Assembly (NCBI GenBank): GCA_963735055.1
Contig: CAVTJN010000004.1
Coordinates: forward strand, 434,001 to 498,000
Length of the DNA: 64,000 nucleotides
Direction: 5' to 3'
From: JBBITI01 sp963735055
Lineage (GTDB): Bacteria > Chloroflexota > Dehalococcoidia > Dehalococcoidales > UBA2162
In this document: in pieces, positions 1 through 9,600 of the stretch
Layout: each line of letters begins with the position of its first letter
Position numbering within the stretch: the first letter of the stretch is position 1
Program-made: the position numbers and the translations under genes
Notes under the pieces: generated by a model
Database searches by the model: none
The model's input: only the letters and a program-made list of their open reading frames with translations
Told to the model about the DNA's origin: nothing

Positions 1-1
1 G

Positions 2-421
2 CATTCCTCCGAGCCGGTCGGTCACCAGTACGCGGGGAAGGGGGACACCGGCCCGGACTTCCTATATCAACTGACCACCCGGTTCCCCGGTTTATCGTTG
101 GTCTGCGCCCACTGGGGCGGGGGGTTGCCCTTCTACGGTCTCATGCCGGAAGTGAGGCAGGCGCTGGCCGGAATCGCCTTCGACACGGCGGCTTCTCCCT
201 ACCTGTACGACCCACAGATATACAAAGAGGTAATCCAGATCCTCGGGGAGCAGTCCATCGTCTTCGGCAGCGACTTTCCTTTGCTTACTCCCGGTCGGCT
301 CCTCAAAGAAATCAGGTCGCTGGCCCTGCCCGCAAAGGCCGAAGATAGCATCCTTTACCGCAACGCGCTCCGTCTGCTCGGCCTGTCTCCGCCGGGAATC
401 AGCAAGGTGGTAGTGAGTTAG
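2..421 (+). CDS. Amidohydrolase-family (TIM-barrel) metal-dependent hydrolase, 3' part
   Basis: The reading frame is open from base 2, so the gene begins before the window; only the last 139 codons are present. The visible part looks like the C-terminal half of an amidohydrolase-2 (ACMSD/TIM-barrel) hydrolase. It has a beta-strand ending in the AHWGG motif, which carries the usual metal-binding His, and later a GSDFP motif whose Asp is the typical catalytic/metal residue of this family. The substrate cannot be told from this fragment. Its stop (TAG at 419-421) touches the thpR frame directly, so the two genes are probably cotranscribed. Confidence 0.75.
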   Translation, partial: HSSEPVGHQYAGKGDTGPDFLYQLTTRFPGLSLVCAHWGGGLPFYGLMPEVRQALAGIAFDTAASPYLYDPQIYKEVIQILGEQSIVFGSDFPLLTPGRLLKEIRSLALPAKAEDSILYRNALRLLGLSPPGISKVVVS

Positions 422-429
422 CCGAAGGG

Positions 430-1008
430 ATCCGGGCTTTCATCGCAGTCGAGCTTCCCGCTCCGACAATACAGCAACTGGCCTCGGTTCAGACGCGACT
501 GAGATCGGACCGGGCCAGGGCAAGATGGGTGGCACCGCAGAATATACATCTTACGCTCAAGTTCCTGGGCGCGATCAGTCCCGACGCGGTTGCCCCGATC
601 GCCCGGGTCATGCGGGAAGCGGGGCAAAACACGCCGCCCTTCGTGCTCGGCGTCCACGGGCTGGGCGTCTTCCCAAACCAGAAGCGAGTGCAGATAGTTT
701 GGGCAGGCGTCACCGGAGACGTGACGAAGCTGGTTGAATTGCAGAAACGGCTCGACGGCGGTCTGGCCGGACTCGGCTTCGCGGCCGAATCCAGGGCATT
801 CACCGCGCACCTCACCCTGGCGAGGATGCGGGAAGACGCGTCACCCGCTGAAAGAGAAGCGGCAGGCAATCTGGTGCAGGCCACCAGATTCGAAGGTGGT
901 GATTTCGCCGTCGACTCCATCAGCCTTATCCGGAGCGAATTGAGAAGAGAGGGGCCGCTCTACACCCGGATTGCGGCGGTACCGTTTTCCCCACTCGGCC
1001 CGGGGTGA
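430..1008 (+). CDS. thpR: RNA 2',3'-cyclic phosphodiesterase (2H phosphoesterase, LigT/ThpR family)
   Basis: This is a 2H-superfamily enzyme that opens 2',3'-cyclic phosphate ends on RNA. Both signature H-x-T-x motifs are present: HLTL just after position 550 and HLTL again near 810, each followed by the expected strand. The N-terminal strand IRAFIAVELP, typical of the family, is encoded from 430. However, no ATG, GTG or TTG lies in this frame between the upstream in-frame stop (346-348) and that strand. The first standard start, GTG at 529, would delete the first strand and helix. The start is therefore uncertain: I give the ATC codon at 430, and a sequencing error or a rare start are both possible. 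A short rho-independent terminator follows at 1015-1037. Confidence 0.8.
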   Translation: MRAFIAVELPAPTIQQLASVQTRLRSDRARARWVAPQNIHLTLKFLGAISPDAVAPIARVMREAGQNTPPFVLGVHGLGVFPNQKRVQIVWAGVTGDVTKLVELQKRLDGGLAGLGFAAESRAFTAHLTLARMREDASPAEREAAGNLVQATRFEGGDFAVDSISLIRSELRREGPLYTRIAAVPFSPLGPG

Positions 1009-1014
1009 ATTCGG

Positions 1015-1037
1015 AGCCGTTATCATGACGGCTTTTT
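1015..1037 (+). terminator. Rho-independent terminator after thpR
   Basis: A 6-bp stem AGCCGT/ACGGCT encloses a 7-nt loop and runs into five T residues. It closes the amidohydrolase-thpR unit just before the promoter at 1077. Confidence 0.65.
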
Positions 1038-1076
1038 CAATTGAATCCCGCTAACGGCGAGACGTTCCGGACGCGT

Positions 1077-1105
1077 TTGTCAAGGGATAGGCCTTGGTGT
1101 ATACT
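1077..1105 (+). promoter_or_regulatory. Sigma-70-type promoter for the zinc-ribbon/comF/coaE unit
   Basis: TTGTCA at 1077-1082 and TATACT at 1100-1105 are separated by exactly 17 nt. Transcription should begin near 1112. That excludes the TTG start at 1094 for the next ORF and supports the GTG at 1142. Confidence 0.75.
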
Positions 1106-1141
1106 ACCTTGGAATTTCGTCTTGGTTGGGAGGTGGCGTCC

Positions 1142-1354
1142 GTGGATCAAGTTAGCTTTCCCAAATGTCAGAAGTGCAAGAACGGTGACCTGGTGCCTCT
1201 GTCTGATTTCGGCAGCCAGGGGGCGAGTATCCAGTTCAAGGCATGGGTGTGCACCAATCCTGACTGTGGTTTCAATCTGAAGATCAGGAACGGCGATGTC
1301 TACGTCGATGAGCCTATCATGAGCGGAACCCTTCACGCCAACCGCACCCGCTAA
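1142..1354 (+). CDS. Small zinc-ribbon protein, function unknown
   Basis: A 70-residue protein starting at GTG 1142, chosen because GGGAGGT (1128-1134) sits 7 nt upstream and the promoter at 1077-1105 places the transcript start inside any longer ORF. It contains CxxC (CQKC) near residue 9 and a second knuckle CTNPDC near residue 40, so it very probably folds as one zinc ribbon. No catalytic residues are apparent. Similar small zinc ribbons serve as nucleic-acid- or protein-binding adaptors, but nothing here defines a partner. It precedes comF by 34 nt and shares its promoter. Confidence 0.65.
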   Translation: MDQVSFPKCQKCKNGDLVPLSDFGSQGASIQFKAWVCTNPDCGFNLKIRNGDVYVDEPIMSGTLHANRTR

Positions 1355-1388
1355 GGATCTCCAAGGCTGTCACATAGGGACACCCGCA

Positions 1389-2096
1389 ATGAGTGTACTC
1401 CTCCAGGTGAAGCGGCTGGGAGGGATCGCTCTCGATGTGTTTTTCCCCAAGTCGTGCGTCGGCTGCGGTAAGGAGGGCGATCTCATCTGTGACAAGTGCC
1501 GGCGCACTATGGTCAGACTCCTCCCGCCGATCTGTCCAAAGTGCGGTCGCCCTCAGTTAAGCGGAGTGCTCTGTCCGGCGTGTGTCGGCTGGCGCAGCAG
1601 CATCGACGGCATCCGGTCCCCATTTCGCTTCGAGGGAGTAGCCCGTCAGGCGGTTCATCAACTGAAGTACCGGAACTTGAGAATCCTGGCCCGGCCGCTG
1701 GCTGAATTGATGAGGGACTATCTGGTCAAGACACCATTGCCGTCGGACATGCTGGTCCCCATCCCGCTGCACCCCAGAAGGCTGCGCGAGAGAGGGTACA
1801 ATCAATCCCGGCTGCTTGCGGAAGAACTGGGAAGACTGACGTCAATGGCGGTGGTGCACGGCGGAGTGGTTCGACAGCGATATGCCCCACCCCAGGCCAC
1901 GACGCCATCGGTCGAGCACAGGCGGGCGAATATCTCCGGGGCGTTCGCCTGCACCGGGCACGACTTCAAGGGCCGCAGGGTACTGCTTATCGATGATGTT
2001 GCCACCTCGGCATCGACCCTCGAGGCATGCGCCGTGGCGTTAAAAGACGCAGGAGCGACTTCGGTCTGGGGACTGGTCCTGGCAAGAGAGATCTAG
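1389..2096 (+). CDS. comF: ComF-family phosphoribosyltransferase-like protein
   Basis: A 235-residue ComF/GntX-family protein. The N-terminal third has a double zinc-finger arrangement (CVGC...CDKC, then CPKC...CPAC). This is followed by the amphipathic PIPLHPRRLRERGYNQS segment typical of ComF and a C-terminal PRTase PRPP-binding loop, VLLIDDVATSAST, at about residues 198-210. In naturally competent bacteria ComF helps bring in single-stranded DNA. Homologues are also widespread in bacteria not known to be competent, and no other com gene is visible in this window. The length is normal for the family. Confidence 0.85.
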   Translation: MSVLLQVKRLGGIALDVFFPKSCVGCGKEGDLICDKCRRTMVRLLPPICPKCGRPQLSGVLCPACVGWRSSIDGIRSPFRFEGVARQAVHQLKYRNLRILARPLAELMRDYLVKTPLPSDMLVPIPLHPRRLRERGYNQSRLLAEELGRLTSMAVVHGGVVRQRYAPPQATTPSVEHRRANISGAFACTGHDFKGRRVLLIDDVATSASTLEACAVALKDAGATSVWGLVLAREI

Positions 2097-2110
2097 ATTC
2101 GAGGCAGGAT

Positions 2111-2788
2111 ATGACCATCGTTATCGGCTTGACCGGGGGTATTGGCAGCGGGAAGAGCACCATCGCTCGCTATCTGGCCGACCTCGGCGCAGCCGTGATC
2201 GACGCTGACAAGGTCGGGCATGAAGCATTCAAACCGGGGACTCCGGCATGGCACGATGTCGTCGGTGCTTTCGGCCGGGGCATAGTGGCGCCGACCGGGG
2301 AGATCGACCGCAAGCGACTGGGTGAGATAGTGTTCGACAAACCGGAGGCCCGCGAACGTTTGAACCGGATAATGTGGTCACGCATCTGGGAGATGATCGC
2401 TCTGGAGATTGAGGCTCTTCGCCGTCAAGATACACCGGTGGTGGTAGTTGAGGCGTTCGGGTTGATCGAAGCGGGCTGGGCGCCGCTGGTCGACCGCGTG
2501 TGGGTGACGGTGGCGTCGGAAAACGCCGTTGTTGAACGGCTCAAACGCCAACGCCAACTCCGCGAATCCGATACCCTGGCCCGGATCAGGTCCCAGATCT
2601 CAAATGAGGAGCGCACGCGGGAGGCCGACGCGGTCATTCAGAACGAAGGCACCCCTGAATCGGTCAGGATGACCGTGAAAGGACTTTGGAAATCGCTGCT
2701 CGACGGACTGTCGTCACCTGGCGCCACCCCGCGCCGGAAGGATAACGCAAAGACGCCTGAAGCTGGGCTTGACAAACCCATTCAGTAG
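2111..2788 (+). CDS. coaE: Dephospho-CoA kinase
   Basis: The last step of CoA biosynthesis: ATP-dependent 3'-phosphorylation of dephospho-CoA in the cytosol. The protein is 225 residues from ATG 2111. The frame extends upstream, but the family N-terminus (IVIGLTGGIGSGKST, a Walker A loop) starts exactly here, and GAGG lies 7 nt before it. Further family features are DADKVGHE (residues ~36-43), the lid segment rich in Arg near residue 140 (RLKRQRQLRESD), and a C-terminal helix. A hydrophilic tail of about 25 residues (from SSPGATPRRK) exceeds the usual length. The -35 box of the rpoBC promoter lies within its last codons. Confidence 0.93.
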   Translation: MTIVIGLTGGIGSGKSTIARYLADLGAAVIDADKVGHEAFKPGTPAWHDVVGAFGRGIVAPTGEIDRKRLGEIVFDKPEARERLNRIMWSRIWEMIALEIEALRRQDTPVVVVEAFGLIEAGWAPLVDRVWVTVASENAVVERLKRQRQLRESDTLARIRSQISNEERTREADAVIQNEGTPESVRMTVKGLWKSLLDGLSSPGATPRRKDNAKTPEAGLDKPIQ

Positions 2789-2797
2789 TGTTAGTAT
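2769..2797 (+). promoter_or_regulatory. Promoter of rpoBC
   Basis: A perfect TTGACA (2769-2774) sits 17 nt before TAGTAT (2792-2797), overlapping the end of coaE. The start near 2804 gives a leader of about 140 nt before rpoB. AAGGAG at 2927-2932 is the rpoB ribosome-binding site. No rplL-type gene or ribosomal-protein binding motif was recognised in the leader. Confidence 0.7.
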
Positions 2798-2942
2798 CAT
2801 CTTTTGCAATCATGCCTCTCATAACGTCCGCTATTATACACTCAAAATTGGACTCCTCACCCTTCACAGGGCCCGCTTGGGCTTAACTTCAAGCTGACCT
2901 TTCGGTAACCTCGCGACCTACATATTAAGGAGTGGTTCGAAT

Positions 2943-5900
2943 ATGGCTTCACCCCCACGCATGGAGAGCTTTCCCGTTCCCTTGAAGTCCTACGCCCGCC
3001 TACCCGAAGTTCTGGACGTGCCCAATCTCATCAAAGTGCAACTGGACTCCTTCCGTTGGCTTCAGGAGGAAGGACTGCGGCAGCTCTTCCAAGAGCTGTC
3101 ACCGATCAAGGACTTTACCGGCAACCGGCTCGAGATCAGTTTCTCCGGCTACGAATTCCACGAGCCCCGCTATTCTGAGCTCGAATGCCGCCAGCGTGAC
3201 TTGACCTACGCCGCCCCACTCTACGTGAAGACGCGGCTGCTCGTCAAGACGACGGGTGAGATCAAGGAACAGGACCTTTTCTTCGGCGACGTACCCTTGA
3301 TGACCACCAACGGTACGTTCATCACGGGCGGGGCGGAACGCGTCGTCGTCAGCCAGTTGTTACGCTCACCCGGTGTCTACCTGGTGGTAGAGGAAGACCC
3401 GGCCACCGCCCGCAAATTGTGCCAGGCGAAGCTTATCCCCAGCCACGGCGCGTGGCTGGAATTTGAAACCAATGCCCAGGACGTTGTATCGGTCAAGATC
3501 AATGGCAAACGCAAAATCCAGGCGACGACTCTGCTCCGGGCGATTGGATATTCGAATGACGATGAGATAATCCGGCTCTTCGAGAAGGAAGATACCGGTG
3601 CCGACCATCGGTATATCGCGACCACTATGGAACGCGATCCGTCGGTCAAAGATACGGCCGAGGCGCTCATCAGCATCTATCGCAAACTGCGCCCGGGTGA
3701 CCCCCCGAACCTGGACAACGCCAAACGCCTGATCGAGAACATGTTCTTCAATCCGTTGCATTACGACCTCGGGCAGGTGGGACGGTACAAGCTGAACAAG
3801 CGGCTGGGGCTCAACATCCCCGAAGAGCAGCGGGCATTGACTCGCGAAGACATCGTCGAAATAATTCGCCACGTCATCAAAGTGAACAACGGCGAGGATA
3901 CGCCGGACGACATCGACCATCTTGGAAACCGCCGTGTGCGTACGGTCGGTGAGCTCGTGCAGAACCAGTTCCGCATCGGTCTGGTAAGACTTGAGCGGGT
4001 TGCCAAGGAACGCATGAGTACCATCCCCGTCGAGTCCGTTACCCCCAGCGCCCTGGTAAACATCCGCCCCGTAGTGGCCGCGATTCGCGAGTTCTTTGGC
4101 AGTTCACAGTTGTCTCAGTTCATGGATCAGACTAACCCACTGGCTGAACTGACCCACAAACGCCGTCTGTCAGCAATGGGACCGCGCGGCCTGTCACGGG
4201 ACCGCGCCGGTTTTGAAGTGCGGGACGTCCATTTCTCTCATTACGGCCGGATCTGCCCGATCGAGACCCCGGAAGGACCGAACATCGGCCTTATCGGTTC
4301 CATCGCGACCTACGCAAGGATCAACCGGTACGGTTTCATTGAGACTCCGTACCGCAGAGTCATTTCGTCGGTAAGCAGCGACTATGAGCGGGTCCTGGGC
4401 AAGACGGTGAAAGCGAATGTCGTCGACACCAACGGAGAGAAAGTGCTTGGCGCCCGCACCGTTATTACCACCCGGCATTTGAGCAAACTCGAAAAACTGT
4501 CCGGCCTCGAAGTGAAGGTAGTGCCATTCGTTTCGGATGAAATCGTCTACCTATCGGCCGACGAAGAGGACAAGTACGCCATCGCTCAGGCGAACGCCCG
4601 CCTCGACGACAAAGGCCAGTTCATGGACGAACGCGTCGAAGGCAGACACGGCGAACGTTACTTGCGCATCGCGCCCGACAGTTTTAACTTCATGGACGTG
4701 TCCTCGAAGCAACTGTTCAGCGTGGCGACGTCCCTGATCCCGTTCCTCGAGCACGATGATGCCAACCGCGCCCTGATGGGTTCCAACATGCAGCGGCAGG
4801 CGGTGCCCTTGCTTGTCCCCAGGGCGCCAGTGGTGTCCACCGGGATGGAGAGCGATGCAGCCAGACACAGCGGGCAGGTACTTTTTGCCCGCCGCGCCGG
4901 AACGGTCACCTCGGCGACCGCCTCCAGATTGGAGGTTACCACCGACGAAGGCGAAGTGGATGTCTATCTGCTGATGAACTACGTGCGGACCAATCAGGGA
5001 ACATCGGTCAACCAGCACCCCATAGTACAGAAAGGGGACCGCGTTGAGGACGGTCAAGTACTGGTTGACAGTTCTTCCACCGAGAGCGGAGCGCTCGCGC
5101 TGGGGCAGAACGTTGTCTGCGCCTTCATGAGCTGGCGGGGGTGCAACTTTGAGGACGCCATTATCCTCAGCGACCGCCTGGTTAAGGACGATACCTTCAC
5201 GTCGGTTCACATCGAGAAGCATGAGGTGGAGGCGAGGGATACGAAGCTGGGACCGGAAGAAATAACCCGGGATATCCCCAATGTCGGCGAGGAGAGTCTA
5301 CGCGAACTCGACGAGAATGGCATCATCCGCGTCGGCGCCGAAGTCGGGCCGGATGATATCCTGGTGGGTAAGATCACCCCAAAGGGTGAGGCTGAACTGT
5401 CGGCCGAGGAAAAACTGCTCAGGGCCATCTTTGGTGAGAAGGCGCGCGAGGTGAAGGACACCTCGCTCCGCGTTCCGCACGGAGAATGGGGCAAGGTTAT
5501 CAGCGTCAGGGAATTCACCGGCGACGAACTAGCCGCCGGAGTCAACCAGTCGGTGCAGGTCTGGGTGGCTCAGAAACGGAGGGTAGCCGTCGGGGACAAA
5601 CTCGCCGGGCGCCACGGCAACAAGGGGGTGGTTTCGATAATCGCTCCTTCGGAAGACATGCCGTTCCTACCCGACGGGACACCGGTGGACATAGTATTGA
5701 ATCCGGTCGGTGTCCCGTCCCGTATGAATATTGGGCAGGTGCTTGAGACGCACCTGGGGTGGGTCGCCCGCGTCCTGGGTTTCCGGGCCATAACTCCGGT
5801 TTTTGATGGAGCGGATGACGTGTCGATCGAAGACGGTCTGGCTCGGGCCTGGCTGGCGCAGAAAAGTGGCGCCGTCAACCTGGACCCTGACAGCAACAAG

Positions 5901-6638
5901 GATACCTGCCGCATGGACGAAGCCAGGGAGTGGGTCACCGGCCAAGGGTTTGATGCCGACCAGGTGTTCGGCGACGGCCATCCCGGCACTGCCAAGGAAG
6001 TCTGTCTGCGGCTTTGGCTTGAGGAACTGGGTGAACCGGGGCGGGAAATCGATGCCAAGGAGTTGGAACAGGTCTCGACCCGAGTGGGTTTTGAAAAGAA
6101 CGTACCGCCTCCGATTGTGGGCAAAGTGATAATGCGTGACGGATTCACTGGCGAGACCTACGACCAGCCCGTCACGGTCGGGGTTATCTACATGATGAAG
6201 TTGAACCACCTCGTCGAAGACAAGGTGCATGCCCGGTCGACGGGGCCATATTCACTCATCAGCCAGCAGCCTCTGGGTGGCAAGGCCCAATTTGGCGGCC
6301 AGCGGTTCGGCGAAATGGAGGTGTGGGCACTCGAGGCATATGGCGCCGCCTACAACCTTCAGGAGATTCTGACGATCAAGTCGGATGACCTCACCGGTCG
6401 CGCCAAAGCCTACGAGGCGATAGTGAAAAGTGAGGACATTATTCAGCCCGGCGTGCCGGAGTCGTTCAGAGTCCTGGTGAAGGAACTGCAGAGCCTCGGT
6501 CTGGCTGTAGAAGTCATAAACGAGGAAGAGAAAGAGGAGGCCCTGGGCGAGGAACTGGTATTGACGCCGGGGGCGGGTGCGGCGCTCACCATTGGCGCGG
6601 AGCAGTCTGAGGGGAGGACACAAGAGGAACATGTTTGA
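2943..6638 (+). CDS. rpoB: DNA-directed RNA polymerase subunit beta
   Basis: A complete 1231-residue beta subunit of RNA polymerase. The rifampicin region is clear (GSSQLSQFMDQTNPLAE onward, about nt 4097-4210) and keeps the Gln, Asp, His, Arg and Ser positions associated with sensitivity. Met replaces the usual Leu and Arg replaces Gly in the following SAMGPRGL stretch. The C-terminal conserved block GGKAQFGGQRFGEMEVWALEAYGA is present near nt 6280-6350, followed by an acidic tail. The ATG at 2943 has AAGGAG 10 nt upstream. The stop overlaps rpoC by 8 nt, so the two subunits are translationally coupled. Unlike in many bacteria, rplJ/rplL do not precede it; coaE does. Confidence 0.98.
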   Translation: MASPPRMESFPVPLKSYARLPEVLDVPNLIKVQLDSFRWLQEEGLRQLFQELSPIKDFTGNRLEISFSGYEFHEPRYSELECRQRDLTYAAPLYVKTRLLVKTTGEIKEQDLFFGDVPLMTTNGTFITGGAERVVVSQLLRSPGVYLVVEEDPATARKLCQAKLIPSHGAWLEFETNAQDVVSVKINGKRKIQATTLLRAIGYSNDDEIIRLFEKEDTGADHRYIATTMERDPSVKDTAEALISIYRKLRPGDPPNLDNAKRLIENMFFNPLHYDLGQVGRYKLNKRLGLNIPEEQRALTREDIVEIIRHVIKVNNGEDTPDDIDHLGNRRVRTVGELVQNQFRIGLVRLERVAKERMSTIPVESVTPSALVNIRPVVAAIREFFGSSQLSQFMDQTNPLAELTHKRRLSAMGPRGLSRDRAGFEVRDVHFSHYGRICPIETPEGPNIGLIGSIATYARINRYGFIETPYRRVISSVSSDYERVLGKTVKANVVDTNGEKVLGARTVITTRHLSKLEKLSGLEVKVVPFVSDEIVYLSADEEDKYAIAQANARLDDKGQFMDERVEGRHGERYLRIAPDSFNFMDVSSKQLFSVATSLIPFLEHDDANRALMGSNMQRQAVPLLVPRAPVVSTGMESDAARHSGQVLFARRAGTVTSATASRLEVTTDEGEVDVYLLMNYVRTNQGTSVNQHPIVQKGDRVEDGQVLVDSSSTESGALALGQNVVCAFMSWRGCNFEDAIILSDRLVKDDTFTSVHIEKHEVEARDTKLGPEEITRDIPNVGEESLRELDENGIIRVGAEVGPDDILVGKITPKGEAELSAEEKLLRAIFGEKAREVKDTSLRVPHGEWGKVISVREFTGDELAAGVNQSVQVWVAQKRRVAVGDKLAGRHGNKGVVSIIAPSEDMPFLPDGTPVDIVLNPVGVPSRMNIGQVLETHLGWVARVLGFRAITPVFDGADDVSIEDGLARAWLAQKSGAVNLDPDSNKDTCRMDEAREWVTGQGFDADQVFGDGHPGTAKEVCLRLWLEELGEPGREIDAKELEQVSTRVGFEKNVPPPIVGKVIMRDGFTGETYDQPVTVGVIYMMKLNHLVEDKVHARSTGPYSLISQQPLGGKAQFGGQRFGEMEVWALEAYGAAYNLQEILTIKSDDLTGRAKAYEAIVKSEDIIQPGVPESFRVLVKELQSLGLAVEVINEEEKEEALGEELVLTPGAGAALTIGAEQSEGRTQEEHV

Positions 6639-9600
6639 AGTTAATGACTTCGACTCAGTCCGGATTTCTTTAGCCTCAGCCGATCAGATCAAGAGCTGGT
6701 CGTACGGAGAAGTAACCAAGGCCGAGACGATCAACTACCGGACGCTCAAACCGGAGCGGGACGGTCTGTTCTGCGAACGAATATTCGGCCCCACCAAGGA
6801 CTACGAGTGTTTTTGCGGCAAGTACAAGCGCATTCGCTACAAGGGCGTCATCTGTGACAAATGCGGCGTCGAGGTCGCCCAGGCCCGCGTCAGGCGGGAG
6901 CGGATGGGCCACATCGAGCTTGCGTGCCCCGTGAGCCACGTGTGGTACGCCAGGGGCGTACCGTCGCGACTCGGGCTGCTGATAGACCTTTCTCCGCGCA
7001 ACATAGAACGCGTTCTGTACTTCTCCAGCTACGTCATCACCAGCGTGGACCAGCAGGGGGTCGACACGAGCGTCAAGGAGCTGGAAGAAAAGAGCGCCCA
7101 GGAGATCGCCGAGAACGAATCCTCGCTTGAGGCAGAGATTGCCGGAAAGACCGATGCGTCAGTTGAAGAGGTCAATCGGCTGCGTCAGGATTGGGAAACA
7201 AGAAAGGTTAAGCTTACTGAAGATATTTCAAGTGAAATAAACCAGTTGAGGGAATTCTTGCCGCGCCAGCTCCTCACCGAGGCGCAGTACCAGGATGTCC
7301 GCCAGAAATACGGGCATATCATTGATGCCGGGATGGGCGCCGAAGCCATCCTGAAACTGGTCAAACAGGTGAACCTGAATGAGATGCGCAATCAACTCAT
7401 CCAGGATTCCAAATCCAATTCGGGTCAGCGCCGGAAGAAGGCCTCGAAACAGCTCCAGGTAGTCGAGGCTTTCCGCCGCAGCGGTAGCAAGCCCGAGTGG
7501 ATGATACTCACCATTCTTCCGGTTCTCCCCCCTGATCTACGGCCGATGGTGCAACTGGACGGCGGCAAGTTCGCCATCAGCGGCATCAACGACCTTTACC
7601 GAAGGGTTATCAACCGGAACAACCGGCTGCGCCACCTGATGGAGATCGGTGCGCCGGAGATCATTGTCCGCAACGAGAAGCGCATGCTTCAGGACGCGGT
7701 TGACTCGCTTATTGACAACAGTCGACGCGGCCAGACGACGCCTGCAGCGGGCAATCACAAGCTGAAGTCCCTGTCTGACATGCTGCGTGGCAAACAGGGC
7801 CGGTTCCGACAGAATCTGCTCGGCAAGAGAGTGGACTACAGCGGCCGTTCCGTTATCGTGGTCGGACCCGAGTTACAGCTTCACCAGTGCGGTCTCCCGA
7901 AGAGAATGGCCCTGGAGTTGTTCAAACCGTTCGTCATGAGGAGGTTGATGCAACTGGGGCTGGCCCACAATATCCGCAGCGCGCGGCGCCTTGTGGAACG
8001 AGCGAAGCCTGAAGTCTACGACATGCTCGAAGAAGTGGTCAAGGAGAGGCCGGTGCTGCTGAACCGGGCCCCCACCCTGCACCGCTTGAGCATCCAGGCA
8101 TTTGAACCGATACTGATCGACGGCAGCGCGATACAACTCCATCCCCTGGTATGCACGGCGTTCAACGCGGACTTCGATGGCGACCAGATGGCTGTACACG
8201 TCCCGCTGTCCAAGGCGGCCGTTAAAGAGGCCCGGGAGGAGATGCTGAGCATCCGCAATATCCTGATTCCGAGCAGCGGCGAGCCTATTGTGACGCCGAC
8301 GTTGGACATGGTCCTCGGCTGCTACTACATGACGACGTTGAAGCCCGGAGCCAAAGGGGAAGGCAAGATCTTCTCTGGTTTTGAAGATGCCAAATTCATC
8401 TACGAACTCGGTGGCGTCGACCTGGGAGCCGAGGTTGAAGTCCGCCTGAAAGATGGCGAACGGCTCAAGACGAGTGTCGGCCGCATCTTACTCAACGAAA
8501 TTCTACCGCCCAGCCTGGGTTTCCTGAACAAGGTGATTGACAAGGCCGGGCTGAAGCGCATCGTGCTGGATTGTGCCAAGATCCTGCCCGCCGAGGAGAT
8601 GGCCCACCTGCTGGACAACATCAAGAGACTGGGTTTTCAGTTTGCGACGAAGTCCGGCACTACTATTGGAATGAGTGACATTCAGGTGCCGGCAGCCAAA
8701 GCCGGGCTGATATCAAGCGCCGAGTCCCGGACGACCACCATCGAAGGTCAGTATCAGCGGGGTCTGATCAGTGAGGACGAACGGTACGATGCGGTGGTGC
8801 GTGTCTGGACGGACACCGGAGACAAGATCAAGGCGGCCGTGTCGGACAGCCTGGACCGGCGCGGCGGCATCTACATGATGGCGACGTCCGGCGCCAAGGG
8901 TAACATTTCGCAGATCACCCAGATGGCCGGCATGCGAGGGCTGATGACGAACCCATCCGGCCGCATCATTGACTTCCCGATCAAGTCGAGCTTCCGCGAG
9001 GGCCTTAGCGTTCTGGAGTACTTTATCTCAACGCACGGCGCGCGAAAAGGCCTGGCCGATACGGCACTGAGGACGTCAGAATCCGGCTATTTGACGCGCC
9101 GGCTCATTGACGCGTCGCACGATATTATCGTTCTTGAAGCCGACTGTAATACGACCCTGGGCGTTTGGATTACCGAACCCAAGGAGAAGGGCCTGTTACC
9201 GTCATTTTCCGAGCGGATCCACGGCCGCTACGCGGCGGCCAGGGTGGTCCATCCAACTACCGGGAAGACGATTGTCGACAGGAACGAGGAGATAGACGAG
9301 TTGAAGGCGAGCGAAATGGTCGCCGCCGGTATAGATCGCGTCTACGCCCGTTCCCCATTGAGTTGCCAATCGCGACGCGGCATCTGCCAGTTGTGCTACG
9401 GCCGCGACCTGGCGAGGGGCCACATCATCGACCTGTACACCGCAGTCGGGATCATCGCCGCCCAAAGCATCGGCGAACCCGGCACGCAGCTTACACTGCG
9501 GACGTTTCACACCGGCGGCGTGATCGGACTTGACATCACGAGCGGCTTGCCGCGGGTCGAGGAACTATTCGAAGCCCGGCTGCCCCGAAATCCCGCCGTC

